The notes under the pieces: generated by a model
The model's input: only the letters and a program-made list of their open reading frames with translations
Database searches by the model: none
Told to the model about the DNA's origin: nothing
Part shown: piece after piece, positions 1-8,852 of the stretch
Position numbering within the stretch: the stretch's first letter is position 1
Layout of the letters: the number at the start of each line of letters is the position of its first letter
From: Pedobacter insulae
GTDB lineage: Bacteria > Bacteroidota > Bacteroidia > Sphingobacteriales > Sphingobacteriaceae
Length of the DNA: 64,000 nt
Reading direction: 5' to 3'
Assembly: GCF_900113525.1 (NCBI RefSeq)
Contig: NZ_FOPP01000002.1
Location: forward strand, 372,001-436,000
Translations under genes and position numbers: made by a program

Positions 1-327
1 AATGAAGACGGAAAAATCGTGGGTACGGTATATTTAGAACTAAAGCCTGAACAACTATATCTCGGCATGTTTGCGGTTTCACCAATTTCGCAAGGAAAGG
101 GCATTGGTAAGGCCTTTCTAGCGGCAGCCGAAGTCTATGCCTTAGCTAATAATTGCAATCGGATTATCTTAACGGTGATCAGTAGCCGTACAGAACTGAT
201 CGATTGGTACAAAAGACATGGATACATGGCTACAGGCGGTTCTATTGCCTTCGAAGAAATTGAAGGACGCTTTGGCGAACCGAAAGTTCCGACGATCAAG
301 CTTATCGAGATGGAGAAGTTATTGTGA
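1..327 (+). CDS. GNAT family N-acetyltransferase (5' end outside window)
   Basis: The frame is open from base 1 (N-E-D-G-K-I-V-G-T-V...), so the gene enters from the left and only its C-terminal 108 residues are visible. The acetyl-CoA pyrophosphate-binding loop Q-G-K-G-I-G, followed by a helix and the late W-Y-K-R-H-G-Y element, is the standard GNAT core (motifs A and B). The substrate cannot be told. An internal GTG at base 19 could be mistaken for a start, but it lies inside the fold, so I treat the gene as truncated by the window and not by mutation. Confidence 0.85.
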   Translation, partial: NEDGKIVGTVYLELKPEQLYLGMFAVSPISQGKGIGKAFLAAAEVYALANNCNRIILTVISSRTELIDWYKRHGYMATGGSIAFEEIEGRFGEPKVPTIKLIEMEKLL

Positions 328-408
328 TTTCTAAATTCCACCAATTAAGAATTAAGTTTGGCTGAAAGTTTAAAATTACTTACTATTATGGTTCAAACAC
401 ACACATAA

Positions 409-2067
409 ATGAGAATTAATAAAACGTTGCCACTGCTGGTATTATTGTTATTAAGTCAACTTTCTTGGGCCCAAAAAAAGAATCCGAGTACTATTCCCAG
501 ACCTAAATTAGTTGTAGGAATTATGGTAGATCAAATGCGTTGGGACTATCTATATCGGTTTTACGACCGTTACAGTGATAAAGGTTTTAAAAGGATGTTA
601 AATGAGGGGTTCAACTGTGAGAACACTTATATCAACCATCTCCCTACCGTGACCGGTATTGGCCATAGCACTGTTTATACTGGATCAGTTCCAGCCATAC
701 ATGGAATTACGGGCAATAGTATCACTTTTAATGCCACCGGCAAATCAGTTAATTGCGTAGCAGATGACAATGTTGAGAGTGTAGGTATTGCCACCTCAAG
801 TGGAAAAAAATCTCCCGTGAATTTGTTAGTCACTACCATTGGTGATGAGCTAAAACTAGCTACAAACTTTAGGTCAAAAGTGATTGGGCTTGCTGTCAAA
901 GATCGAGGGGCAATTTTACCTGCCGGCCATGCTGCAGATGCCGCCTATTGGTTCGACACTAAAAGTGGAAAATGGATTACAAGCACGTACTATATGGATA
1001 AATTACCACAATGGGTAGACGGCTTCAACAATCAAAACCTTGCAGAAAAATACCTCCTTGGCAATTGGAACACTTTATATCCAATAGATACCTATATTCA
1101 AAGTTCGCCAGATAAGGCTGTTCATGAGGGATTGATGAAAGGACAGCAGGAAGCGGTTTTCCCGATAGAGACATCGAAGCTTTTTACGAAAGATAGTTAT
1201 GAGGTAATTTATACCACTCCCTTTGGAAATTCTATTACGCTGGATTTTGCTAAAACAGTTATTGCCAATGAAAAAATGGGAAAAGGGAAGGAAACCGATC
1301 TTTTAGCCGTAAGTCTTTCCTCACCTGATGCGATCGGTCATTTAATTGGGATGAACTCGGTTGAAATTGAAGATACTTATTTACGTCTTGACCGTGATTT
1401 AGCCGAATTCTTTAAATATCTTGATGCTGAGGTCGGAAAAGGAGAATATACTGTATTCCTTACTGCTGATCATGGTGCTACACATAATCCCAAGTTTTTG
1501 GAAGAGCATAAGATTCCTGTTTTTGCTAGTCAGCCAGGTTTACAAAATAGACTGAATACGCTTTTAGAAAAAAAATTTACTGTGAAGAATTTAGTTTCTG
1601 GTACTAGTTATTCTCAGATACGATTTAATTACAAAGCTCTAAATGAGCATCAATTAAATGAGGAGGCAATTAGGGATGTATGTGTTAATTTTTTAAGAAA
1701 AGAACCAAATGTCCTTTTTGTGGTCGATCTTAACAAGGTTGGTGAGGCTGCCGTGCCACAAGAAATTAAAGAAAGAATTGTAAACGGACATCATCCAGAT
1801 AGATCTGGGGGCATTTTTTACATTCTAACTGGGAATACTGGCTCTTTAAACGCAAAAGGATCTTCACATAGTGAATGGCTCCCGGATGATGCGAAAATAC
1901 CCCTCCTTTGGATGGGGTGGGGTATCAAAAAGGGCCGGTCACTTGAACAGCGGCATATGGTCGATATAGCCCCGACAGTATCGTCTTTATTAAGAATTCA
2001 ACCTCCTAATGGAAACATTGGAAAAGCGATTAGTGAGGTGCTCATCGTCAACCCCGCTAAAAAATAG
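409..2067 (+). CDS. pafA: PafA-type alkaline phosphatase
   Basis: Secreted phosphomonoesterase of the alkaline phosphatase superfamily, 552 aa, with a signal peptide ending near residues 20-22 (L-S-W-A-Q). Metal ligand D41 lies in V-D-Q-M-R-W. The threonine nucleophile is T80 in H-L-P-T-V-T-G-I-G-H-S. N103 and the K164-x-R166 pair (V-K-D-R-G-A-I-L-P-A-G-H) match the T/N/K/R active site known from Elizabethkingia PafA, and further metal ligands are in L-T-A-D-H-G-A. Length and order are as expected for the family. It would release phosphate from organic phosphomonoesters in the periplasm. It is followed 49 bp later by a cytochrome gene with no obvious functional link. The family call is firm; the natural substrate is not known. 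Confidence 0.92.
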   Translation: MRINKTLPLLVLLLLSQLSWAQKKNPSTIPRPKLVVGIMVDQMRWDYLYRFYDRYSDKGFKRMLNEGFNCENTYINHLPTVTGIGHSTVYTGSVPAIHGITGNSITFNATGKSVNCVADDNVESVGIATSSGKKSPVNLLVTTIGDELKLATNFRSKVIGLAVKDRGAILPAGHAADAAYWFDTKSGKWITSTYYMDKLPQWVDGFNNQNLAEKYLLGNWNTLYPIDTYIQSSPDKAVHEGLMKGQQEAVFPIETSKLFTKDSYEVIYTTPFGNSITLDFAKTVIANEKMGKGKETDLLAVSLSSPDAIGHLIGMNSVEIEDTYLRLDRDLAEFFKYLDAEVGKGEYTVFLTADHGATHNPKFLEEHKIPVFASQPGLQNRLNTLLEKKFTVKNLVSGTSYSQIRFNYKALNEHQLNEEAIRDVCVNFLRKEPNVLFVVDLNKVGEAAVPQEIKERIVNGHHPDRSGGIFYILTGNTGSLNAKGSSHSEWLPDDAKIPLLWMGWGIKKGRSLEQRHMVDIAPTVSSLLRIQPPNGNIGKAISEVLIVNPAKK

Positions 2068-2116
2068 TATGAAAAGCCGACTAGGAGGAATAATTGATAT
2101 CACAGCTAATTAGAGA

Positions 2117-3118
2117 ATGAAGAATTTAAGCGAAAGGGAACAGGCAGCTGTTATTTTTTCTCGTTCTATGGTGTTAATAGCTATATTTTTTGTAGTAATA
2201 GCCGCTATGATAATTAGTGTGTTGATGGGCTCCGAACGCCCAGCTCTTACCACAGTTTTAGTAAAACAAAACGTTTCCGAATCATTACCTGTTACGGATG
2301 ATTATACTTGGAAAGCTCCAGATGAAAGTACGATTCCAATGGGAGAAGTAGGCGAGGAAATTCGTTATGGGAAAGAGCTGATTTCGAACACGGCTAAATA
2401 TTTGGGTCCAAAAGGCAGCGTTGCCCAAATTGCTAATGTAATGAATTGTCAGAACTGCCATCATGAAGCTGGCACTAAAGATTTTGCATTGAATTACGCG
2501 GCTGTAAAATCTACTTATCCACAGTTTAAAGCCAGATCTGGTACCTTAGTTTCTATTGCCGATCGCATCAATGGTTGTTTAGAAAGAAGTTTAAATGGAA
2601 GCGGATTAGACACTAATTCTAAAGAAATGCTTGCCATGATAGCCTACATGAAATGGCTTGGAAAAGATGTGCCAGATAGAATAAGACCAAAAAACGCGGG
2701 AATTATGAAATTGGCTTTTTTAGACAGAGCTGCTGATCCTTTAAAAGGTAAAGTGGTGTATTTGGGTAAATGTAAAACTTGTCACGGTAACACAAAAAAT
2801 TATCCTCCTTTGTGGGGGGAAAACAGCTATAATGATGGGGCAGGTTTATACAGGATTAGCAATTTTGCAGGTTTCGTGAAAAACAATATGCCTTTTGGGG
2901 CAAGCTATCAGCACATTGTATTAAGTGACGAAGAAGCTTGGGATGTAGCTGCGTTTGTAAACTCACAACCTCGCCCTCATAAAGATCAAGCTGAGGATTG
3001 GAAAGATTTATCTACAAAACCTATCGACTTTCCATTTGGTCCCTACGCAGATAATTTTTCAGAAGAACAACATAAATACGGTCCTTTTGAGGGAATTGCA
3101 AGGGCTCACAAAAATTAA
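2117..3118 (+). CDS. TsdA-like dihaem c-type cytochrome
   Basis: 333 aa with an N-terminal membrane anchor (about residues 14-37) and two haem c attachment motifs, C111-x-x-C-H115 and C219-x-x-C-H223. The segment R-I-N-G-C154-L-E-R-S between them resembles the conserved region of thiosulfate dehydrogenases (TsdA) that carries the unusual cysteine haem ligand. N-M258-P-F-G is the likely methionine ligand of the second haem. It probably works in the periplasm, oxidising thiosulfate to tetrathionate or the reverse. The next gene is a DsrE-like protein, which supports sulfur chemistry. Alternatives are another dihaem cytochrome of the same fold with a different sulfur substrate. The function is inferred from motifs only. 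Confidence 0.75.
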   Translation: MKNLSEREQAAVIFSRSMVLIAIFFVVIAAMIISVLMGSERPALTTVLVKQNVSESLPVTDDYTWKAPDESTIPMGEVGEEIRYGKELISNTAKYLGPKGSVAQIANVMNCQNCHHEAGTKDFALNYAAVKSTYPQFKARSGTLVSIADRINGCLERSLNGSGLDTNSKEMLAMIAYMKWLGKDVPDRIRPKNAGIMKLAFLDRAADPLKGKVVYLGKCKTCHGNTKNYPPLWGENSYNDGAGLYRISNFAGFVKNNMPFGASYQHIVLSDEEAWDVAAFVNSQPRPHKDQAEDWKDLSTKPIDFPFGPYADNFSEEQHKYGPFEGIARAHKN

Positions 3119-3204
3119 CCCACAATGAAGCGGTGAAAAGAATGAATTTTTATGCTGAGATAAATTAATCGGCTATATTGCAAAGGCTATTAAAACATAT
3201 ATTA

Positions 3205-3660
3205 ATGAAAAGATTACTTATTCCTATTTTATGCTTATTCTTGGCATTCGGCGTTCATCCCTTATTTGCGCAACAACAGAAAGATGTGTTTACTGGTGCA
3301 AAAGCTAACTTAAAAAGCTATAAAGCCCTTTATGTGTTAAATAACGGCGATGAAAAGCACATGAATAGTACGCTAAGGAACATGCGCAATGTACTTACTG
3401 ATCCTCGGTTAAAAGGAAAACTTACTTTAGAATTGGTTGTTTTTGGTGATGGCTTTAAAGTGTTTGATAAAACCGGACTCTTTGAAGCACAACTACTTGA
3501 CCTGCAAAAGCAGGGGGTTATCCTGGCACAATGCGAAAATACCTTAAGGGAAAGGAAAATCGATAAGAATACATTATTTCCTTTCATCAATTTTGTACCA
3601 AGTGGAAACGGGGAAATTGTTATCCGAAGTGCTGATGGATGGGTAGTAGTGCATCCGTAG
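3205..3660 (+). CDS. exported DsrE/DsrF-like protein
   Basis: About 151 aa, starting at the ATG at 3205. An in-frame TTG at 3178 gives nine extra residues but is the weaker start. A signal peptide (M-K-R-L-L-I-P-I-L... to L-F-A-Q) points to the periplasm. The body has the DsrE-type alternating pattern, with the strands K-A-L-Y-V-L-N-N-G and L-E-L-V-V-F-G-D-G and a single cysteine in I-L-A-Q-C-E-N-T-L-R. That is the usual position of the active cysteine in small DsrE-like sulfur carriers. It sits 86 bp after the TsdA-like cytochrome, and the pair may handle sulfane sulfur together. The pairing is an inference; the fold call rests on the motif pattern. Confidence 0.7.
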   Translation: MKRLLIPILCLFLAFGVHPLFAQQQKDVFTGAKANLKSYKALYVLNNGDEKHMNSTLRNMRNVLTDPRLKGKLTLELVVFGDGFKVFDKTGLFEAQLLDLQKQGVILAQCENTLRERKIDKNTLFPFINFVPSGNGEIVIRSADGWVVVHP

Positions 3661-3684
3661 CGACCAGCTGTTTAGTGTAAAATT

Positions 3685-3711
3685 ATATTAATTTGTTTTA
3701 TAAATTAATAT
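3685..3711. promoter_or_regulatory. inverted repeat upstream of marR, candidate operator
   Basis: A perfect 10-bp inverted repeat (ATATTAATTT / AAATTAATAT) with a 7-bp spacer lies 32 bp before the marR start, in very A+T-rich DNA. MarR proteins bind palindromes and often autoregulate, so this is a plausible operator for the carotenoid operon. The low complexity of the region makes a chance palindrome possible. Confidence 0.35.
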
Positions 3712-3743
3712 TTTGGTATATATTTACACAAATTAAATAGCAA

Positions 3744-4403
3744 ATGAAGTATAGCCTCATCAAAGACGTCATTGATTTAACCGATGATTTTGAAAGCTTC
3801 AATAACCTTTCTAAGAGTTATACCAATGATATAGTGGGCTTTAAGGAATGGATTGGAACTGCTTTTGATCATAATTCATCTTTAAGCGAACTTAACTGGG
3901 AAGGGAAGGAAAATGGCAGAACAGCAGAGAGTGTAATCAATACGCTGATCGTTCAAATGAACCGGTACGCAAAATCCTATTCAAAATCGGCTATCCACGG
4001 TTCTGAGTTCTCCGGACAGGAAGATTTTATCTATTTGATTACATTAAAGTCTTTTGGCGAAATGACCAAAACAGCTTTAATAAAAAAAAATGTACACGAT
4101 AAACCTTCTGGTATAAAAATAATTGACCGTTTACTAGAAAAGGACTGGGTAGCCCAGCATGTCTCCGAATCGGACAAAAGAAGTAAGATTTTGTCCATCA
4201 CCGAAAAGGGACTCCAAAAACTTGAAGAACAAATGGGGAAAATTCGACAAGCCAGTACAATTGTGACCGGAAATCTAAACCATTTTGAAAAAATGCAGCT
4301 GATAAAATTATTGCAGAAGCTGGATGATTTTCACAAGCCTATTTATCATGAAAGTATGGATTCCGCCAATTTATTAGATTTGGCATTTGCAAAATTAACC
4401 TAA
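3744..4403 (+). CDS. MarR-family transcriptional regulator of the carotenoid operon
   Basis: 219 aa. The winged-helix region (about residues 85-165) contains the recognition-helix pattern M-T-K-T-A-L-I-K-K-N and the wing S-D-K-R-S-K-I-L-S-I-T-E-K-G, which is typical of MarR repressors (S/D-x-R-S...L-T-x-x-G). The roughly 80-residue N-terminal extension is longer than in simple MarR proteins. Its stop codon shares a base with the crtI start (TAATG), so it is translationally coupled to the pathway genes and almost certainly controls them. MarR-type regulators at the head of crt operons are known in flavobacteria and sphingobacteria. The ligand is unknown. Confidence 0.85.
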   Translation: MKYSLIKDVIDLTDDFESFNNLSKSYTNDIVGFKEWIGTAFDHNSSLSELNWEGKENGRTAESVINTLIVQMNRYAKSYSKSAIHGSEFSGQEDFIYLITLKSFGEMTKTALIKKNVHDKPSGIKIIDRLLEKDWVAQHVSESDKRSKILSITEKGLQKLEEQMGKIRQASTIVTGNLNHFEKMQLIKLLQKLDDFHKPIYHESMDSANLLDLAFAKLT

Positions 4404-5908
4404 TGATGATGTCTTATAAAAAGAAGGTTGCTATAATAGGTTCAGGGTTTTCAGGGTTATCGGCCGCTGCTTATGCTGCTAAGCAAGGCTATGAGGTACA
4501 GGTTTTCGAGAGGCATCATCAGCCAGGTGGAAGAGCTAGGCAATTTACAACCCAAGCGGGCTATGTATTCGATATGGGACCAAGTTGGTATTGGATGCCC
4601 GATATCATAGAGAATTTTTTTGCAGATTTTGATTGTAAAACCTCGCATTTCTTCAACTTGGTTTCTCTTGATCCTCAATTTGAAATGATATTTGAAGATG
4701 GTAATATTAGTGTGCCGCAGTCGTATAAGGACTTAGTAGCACTTTTTGAATCTTTAGAAGCTGGAGCAGGAGCAAAATTAGAGGAGTTTATGAAAGCTGC
4801 TCAATTTAAGTATGAAGTGGGTATGCAAGATTTTGTGAACAAGCCTTGCCACAGTTGGGTAGAGTTTTTGTCGCCGAAAATAGGAATTAGTGCGTTAAGA
4901 CTTGATTTATTGACCGATTTTAGGAGTTACGTTGCCAAGTATTTTACACATCCCAAATTGAGAACATTAATGGAGTTTCCTGTTATCTTTCTGGGCGCTT
5001 CCCCTAAAAATATTCCCGCATTGTATAGTCTGATGAACTATGGAGGATATGCCCTGGGCACTCATTATCCTATGGGCGGGTTTTACCAACTGGTTTTAGC
5101 TATGCAAAAAGTAGCTGAATCGCAGGGAGCTACTTTTCATTTCAACAAAACAGTGGAGAAAATAAATACAGAGGATGGCAGAATCACTTCGCTAACCGTT
5201 AATGGGGCGCAACATCATTTCGATGCCGTTATCGCTTCGTCCGACTATCACCATACTGAGACTTTGCTGGATGAAAATTTAAGAAATTACCAAGAAAAAT
5301 ATTGGCAGGACAAAACTTTTGCCCCTTCTTGCCTGATTTATTACCTGGGACTAAATGAAAAAATTCCAGGCCTTAAACACCATACATTATTTTTTGAGAA
5401 TGATTTAGATATCCATATTGAGGCAATTTATGGAAATAAAAAATGGCCTGAAAATCCCTTGTTTTATGTGTGTTGTCCATCTAAAACGGATGAAAGCGTA
5501 GCCCCTCCCAATTGTGAGAATATGTTTCTTTTAATGCCTTTAGCAATAGGAATTAATGATGAGGAGGAATTACGCGAGCGCTATTTAAAGGAAATGATTG
5601 GCCGAATTGAAAAATTGACAAAGACCGCTAATCTGCTCTCAAAAATCGAGTACAAACGAAGTTACTGTGTGTCGGATTTTAGGCAAGATTATAATGCCTA
5701 TGGGGGAAATGCTTACGGACTCGCAAATACCCTTTCCCAAACTGCGGTATTAAAGCCGAAGATCAGTAATAAGAAAATCAGTAATTTATTATATACAGGA
5801 CAACTAACTGTACCGGGTCCGGGGGTTCCACCATCTATCATCTCCGGAAAAATTGCCGCAAATGAATTGAGCAAAATTAAACATAATACCTATGAAAAAA
5901 CTGTTTGA
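4403..5908 (+). CDS. crtI: phytoene desaturase
   Basis: FAD-dependent CrtI-type desaturase, 501 aa, which introduces the double bonds that turn phytoene into lycopene. The N-terminal dinucleotide motif I-I-G-S-G-F-S-G-L-S-A-A, then V-F-E-R-H-H-Q-P-G-G-R-A-R, and the C-terminal Y-T-G-Q-L-T-V-P-G-P-G-V-P-P-S are the family signature. The start overlaps the marR stop by one base; two further ATGs follow at once, so the exact N-terminus may shift by one or two residues. Its end overlaps crtB by 17 bp. The setting in a complete crt cluster makes the phytoene substrate likely, although sequence alone does not exclude a different desaturation number. Confidence 0.95.
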   Translation: MMMSYKKKVAIIGSGFSGLSAAAYAAKQGYEVQVFERHHQPGGRARQFTTQAGYVFDMGPSWYWMPDIIENFFADFDCKTSHFFNLVSLDPQFEMIFEDGNISVPQSYKDLVALFESLEAGAGAKLEEFMKAAQFKYEVGMQDFVNKPCHSWVEFLSPKIGISALRLDLLTDFRSYVAKYFTHPKLRTLMEFPVIFLGASPKNIPALYSLMNYGGYALGTHYPMGGFYQLVLAMQKVAESQGATFHFNKTVEKINTEDGRITSLTVNGAQHHFDAVIASSDYHHTETLLDENLRNYQEKYWQDKTFAPSCLIYYLGLNEKIPGLKHHTLFFENDLDIHIEAIYGNKKWPENPLFYVCCPSKTDESVAPPNCENMFLLMPLAIGINDEEELRERYLKEMIGRIEKLTKTANLLSKIEYKRSYCVSDFRQDYNAYGGNAYGLANTLSQTAVLKPKISNKKISNLLYTGQLTVPGPGVPPSIISGKIAANELSKIKHNTYEKTV

Positions 5909-6728
5909 TGAATTGTCTTATGAAGTAAGTAAAAGCACGACGAAGAAATACAGTACTAGTTTTTCTTTAGGGATATTGGCTTTAAGTCCTCATATTCGGA
6001 ATGCGATTTATGCAATCTATGGCTACGTAAGATTAGCTGATGAGATTGTTGACAGTTTCCACGATTATGACAAGAAAACACTATTGAATCGCTTTAAAGA
6101 GGAAACCCACGCTGCATTAACTGAAAGAATATCACTTAATCCAATCTTACAATCTTTTCAGGAAACTGTTCATCAATATGACATTGATGGTTCGTTGATA
6201 GCGCAATTTATCCATAGTATGGAAATGGACTTGAATAAGATAGATTATAATTCCGATCTCTATAATGAGTATATCAATGGCTCGGCAGAAGTAGTAGGCT
6301 TAATGTGTTTACAGGTTTTTACTGCAGGTGATAAAAAAGAATACGAGATATTGAAACCTTATGCTATGATCTTAGGTTCAGCGTTTCAAAAGGTAAATTT
6401 TTTACGGGATTTAAAAGATGATTATCAGCTTTTAGGACGAACTTATTTTCCCAATATTCAGATGCATTTGTTTGATAGTGTTACTAAAAGAGAGATTGAA
6501 GACGAAATTGAAGACGAATTTAAAGAAGCGCTGAAAGGAATAAAGCTGCTTCCTAGTTCATCTAAATTCGGTGTATATTTGGCTTATAAATATTACTTAT
6601 CCTTATTTAAAAAAATTAAATCAACCTCTGCGGAGAAAATATTGAACAACCGCATCCGAATACCTAATACGCAAAAATTTTCGGTGATGGTTCGTAGCTA
6701 TATCCGTTATAAAGTTGCTATGTTATGA
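5892..6728 (+). CDS. crtB: phytoene synthase
   Basis: Joins two geranylgeranyl diphosphates to phytoene. 278 aa, all-helical squalene/phytoene synthase fold with both aspartate-rich Mg-diphosphate motifs: R-L-A-D50-E-I-V-D54 and N-F-L-R-D173-L-K-D-D177-Y, followed by L-G-R-T-Y-F-P. The start lies inside the crtI end (17-bp overlap) and the stop overlaps the next gene (ATGA), so the genes are translationally coupled. The length is normal for bacterial CrtB. The enzyme is cytoplasmic and peripheral to the membrane. Confidence 0.95.
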   Translation: MKKLFDELSYEVSKSTTKKYSTSFSLGILALSPHIRNAIYAIYGYVRLADEIVDSFHDYDKKTLLNRFKEETHAALTERISLNPILQSFQETVHQYDIDGSLIAQFIHSMEMDLNKIDYNSDLYNEYINGSAEVVGLMCLQVFTAGDKKEYEILKPYAMILGSAFQKVNFLRDLKDDYQLLGRTYFPNIQMHLFDSVTKREIEDEIEDEFKEALKGIKLLPSSSKFGVYLAYKYYLSLFKKIKSTSAEKILNNRIRIPNTQKFSVMVRSYIRYKVAML

Positions 6729-7171
6729 TAAAATTTACACTTTTAGTGTGGTTACTTATGTTTTATCATCCGAGTCTCGACCTCGCTTATATCCGAAGCA
6801 ATTACAAGGTGGCTGTATCAGATAAGGATGCCTGCGAAGGAATGATTACGGAGCTGAAAAAAGATAATTTAAACAATGTCGGATTAGCCTATTTAGGAGG
6901 CTTTCAAGCTATTTGGGCACATCATACTTTCAATCCAATAACTAAATTAAGCACATTCAACCGCGGAAAAGCAAATATTAATAAAGCCATTTTGACCGAT
7001 AAAAATAACATTGAAACCCGCTTTATAAGGTTATCGATTCAAAAAAACTGCCCAAGATTTTTGGGTTACTATAAAAATATACGCGAAGACGAGGCGTATT
7101 TAAGGAAACATGTAGACGGCGTAAGTGATAGGGATTTGAAAAATATGATTAAAAGCATTTTAAAAAAGTAA
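6725..7171 (+). CDS. conserved-looking hypothetical protein inside the crt operon
   Basis: 148 aa, overlapping crtB by 4 bp (ATGA) and ending 13 bp before crtZ, so it is an integral operon member. It has a hydrophobic N-terminus (L-L-V-W-L-L-M-F-Y) that may be a signal or short anchor, then a helical, tetratricopeptide-like body (G-L-A-Y-L-G-G-F-Q-A-I-W-A... N-K-A-I-L-T-D-K-N-N-I-E-T-R-F-I-R-L). I recognise no enzymatic motif. Its fixed place between two pathway genes suggests an accessory role in pigment synthesis or pigment placement in the membrane. That is inference only. Confidence 0.75.
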   Translation: MIKFTLLVWLLMFYHPSLDLAYIRSNYKVAVSDKDACEGMITELKKDNLNNVGLAYLGGFQAIWAHHTFNPITKLSTFNRGKANINKAILTDKNNIETRFIRLSIQKNCPRFLGYYKNIREDEAYLRKHVDGVSDRDLKNMIKSILKK

Positions 7172-7184
7172 TAAGTTAACCAAA

Positions 7185-7643
7185 ATGAAAGTACTGATTG
7201 TGATCACTGTTTTTGTATTGATGGAATTAGCAACCTGGTTAATTCATAAATATGTAATGCACGGTTTTTTGTGGATACTACATAAAGATCATCACGATCA
7301 CAATAATGACAGTTTTTTTGAACGGAATGATTACTTCTTCGTGATATTTGCTTTGCCAACTATTGTGTTGATGTACTTTGGTTCTCTCCGTGACTTTAAT
7401 TATTTGTTTTATATAGGGTTGGGGATCATGCTATATGGGATGGCCTATTTTTTCGTCCATGATATTTTTATTCATCAGAGAGTGAAGTTCTTTAGCAAAA
7501 CTAAAAACCCTTACTTTCTTGCGTTGCGTCGAGCTCATAAACAGCATCATAAACACATTGGAAAAGAGGAAGGAGAATGTTTTGGCTTTCTTTATGTGCC
7601 TCTTAAGTATTTTAAAATGTATTTTAATAGCCAAAGGCTATGA
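7185..7643 (+). CDS. crtZ: beta-carotene hydroxylase
   Basis: Di-iron membrane hydroxylase of the fatty acid hydroxylase superfamily, 152 aa, which adds 3,3'-hydroxyls to beta-carotene to give zeaxanthin. All four histidine boxes are present: H21-x4-H26, H33-x2-H36-H37, H92-x4-H97 and H118-x2-H121-H122, separated by hydrophobic membrane helices. The length equals typical flavobacterial CrtZ. The stop overlaps the next start (ATGA at 7640). The product suggests that the cells are yellow from zeaxanthin. Confidence 0.93.
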   Translation: MKVLIVITVFVLMELATWLIHKYVMHGFLWILHKDHHDHNNDSFFERNDYFFVIFALPTIVLMYFGSLRDFNYLFYIGLGIMLYGMAYFFVHDIFIHQRVKFFSKTKNPYFLALRRAHKQHHKHIGKEEGECFGFLYVPLKYFKMYFNSQRL

Positions 7644-8320
7644 AAGAATTCACCTATTGCTTAATTCTTTTTTTTACGGTTGTTATCTGTTTTATTGCAT
7701 CATTTGATAAAAGATTACAATTTAATAAGCATTTTGGGGCTTTTTTAAAAGCGGCTATTCTTGTGGCCATTCCATTTATTGCCTGGGATATGTGGTTTAC
7801 TGCTAAAGGAGTTTGGTGGTTTGATTTAACTTATACTGTTGGAATTACCATTGTGGGGCTGCCACTCGAGGAATGCCTGTTTTTTATCTGCATTCCTTTT
7901 TCTTGTGTATTTACCTATTACTGTTTTGATAGGTTTTTTAAATTGGAGTGGGCCGATGCCTTCAGTAACATGATTGTATTTGCAATGGTAATTGTCAGCA
8001 TTCTTATTGCTCTTTTACATTATGACAAAATGTATACCCTTGTTACCGCCGTTGCTACAACCATCACATTAATTTACCTGCATTTTATTGCCCGTGTAAA
8101 TTGGATTGGAAGGGCCACCTTGATATTTATTGTATTAATGTTGGGATTTCTTCCGGTTAACGGCATACTCACCGGAACTGGGCTTGCATCACCCATCGTA
8201 AATTATAACCCAAAAGAGTTTTTGGGAATTCGGGTTCTTACTATTCCCATTGAGGACGCTGTTTATGGATATACGCAATTCTTATTGGTGATGTACTTTT
8301 TTAAACTATTTAAGCGATGA
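7640..8320 (+). CDS. crtYcd: lycopene cyclase, fused CrtYc-CrtYd type
   Basis: 226 aa, about six to seven transmembrane helices arranged as two related halves. The first half carries G-L-P-L-E-E-C-L-F-F (residues 73-82). The second carries the equivalent I-P-I-E-D-A-V-Y-G. This is the pattern of heterodimer-type lycopene cyclases (CrtYc and CrtYd) joined in one chain, as found in Sphingobacteria and archaea, and not the flavoprotein CrtY. It converts lycopene to beta-carotene, the substrate of the gene before it. It overlaps crtZ by 4 bp and precedes idi by 3 bp. The carotenoid domain repeat makes the call strong. Confidence 0.88.
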   Translation: MKEFTYCLILFFTVVICFIASFDKRLQFNKHFGAFLKAAILVAIPFIAWDMWFTAKGVWWFDLTYTVGITIVGLPLEECLFFICIPFSCVFTYYCFDRFFKLEWADAFSNMIVFAMVIVSILIALLHYDKMYTLVTAVATTITLIYLHFIARVNWIGRATLIFIVLMLGFLPVNGILTGTGLASPIVNYNPKEFLGIRVLTIPIEDAVYGYTQFLLVMYFFKLFKR

Positions 8321-8323
8321 AAT

Positions 8324-8848
8324 ATGGTTATTGATAGGAGTAAGGTTGTTTTAGTTGATGAAAATGACCAAGCTATTGGAGTAATGAATAAATTGGAAGC
8401 CCATGAAAAGGGAATGCTGCATAGGGCTTTTTCAGTTTTTATATTTAATGAAAAAGGTGAGATGTTAATTCATCAGCGGGCAAGAGATAAATACCATGGT
8501 TCTGGACTTTGGACGAATGCCTGCTGCTCTCATCCGCAGTGGGATGAAGATGTTAAGGGAGGAGCCCAAGAAAGGTTATTCTATGAGATGGGGATCGCCT
8601 GTGATTTATCCTATAAATTTTCATTCTCCTATAAAATTCCTGTTGAGAATGAACTGATTGAACACGAATTTGATCATGTATTTTTAGGTACCACAAACAA
8701 AAATCCAACCATCAATCTTAATGAAGTAATGGATTATCAGTGGATTAATCCTACGGAACTACAGCGAGATATTATCCTTAGCCCAAATAAATACACATTT
8801 TGGTTCAAAGAGATTTTGCCCATTCTGATGCAGAAGCTAGCTAATTAA
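8324..8848 (+). CDS. idi: isopentenyl-diphosphate delta-isomerase, type I
   Basis: 174-aa Nudix-fold enzyme that interconverts IPP and DMAPP, feeding isoprenoid units to the pathway encoded just upstream. The catalytic cysteine is C67 in N-A-C-C-S-H-P, and the metal/catalytic glutamates are in E113-H-E115-F-D-H-V-F. The sequence R-A-F-S-V-F-I-F-N and the Nudix-like helix G-A-Q-E-R-L-F-Y-E-M-G complete the signature. It is the last gene of the marR-crt run, three bases after crtYcd. The length is close to E. coli Idi. Confidence 0.95.
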   Translation: MVIDRSKVVLVDENDQAIGVMNKLEAHEKGMLHRAFSVFIFNEKGEMLIHQRARDKYHGSGLWTNACCSHPQWDEDVKGGAQERLFYEMGIACDLSYKFSFSYKIPVENELIEHEFDHVFLGTTNKNPTINLNEVMDYQWINPTELQRDIILSPNKYTFWFKEILPILMQKLAN

Positions 8849-8852
8849 AAAT

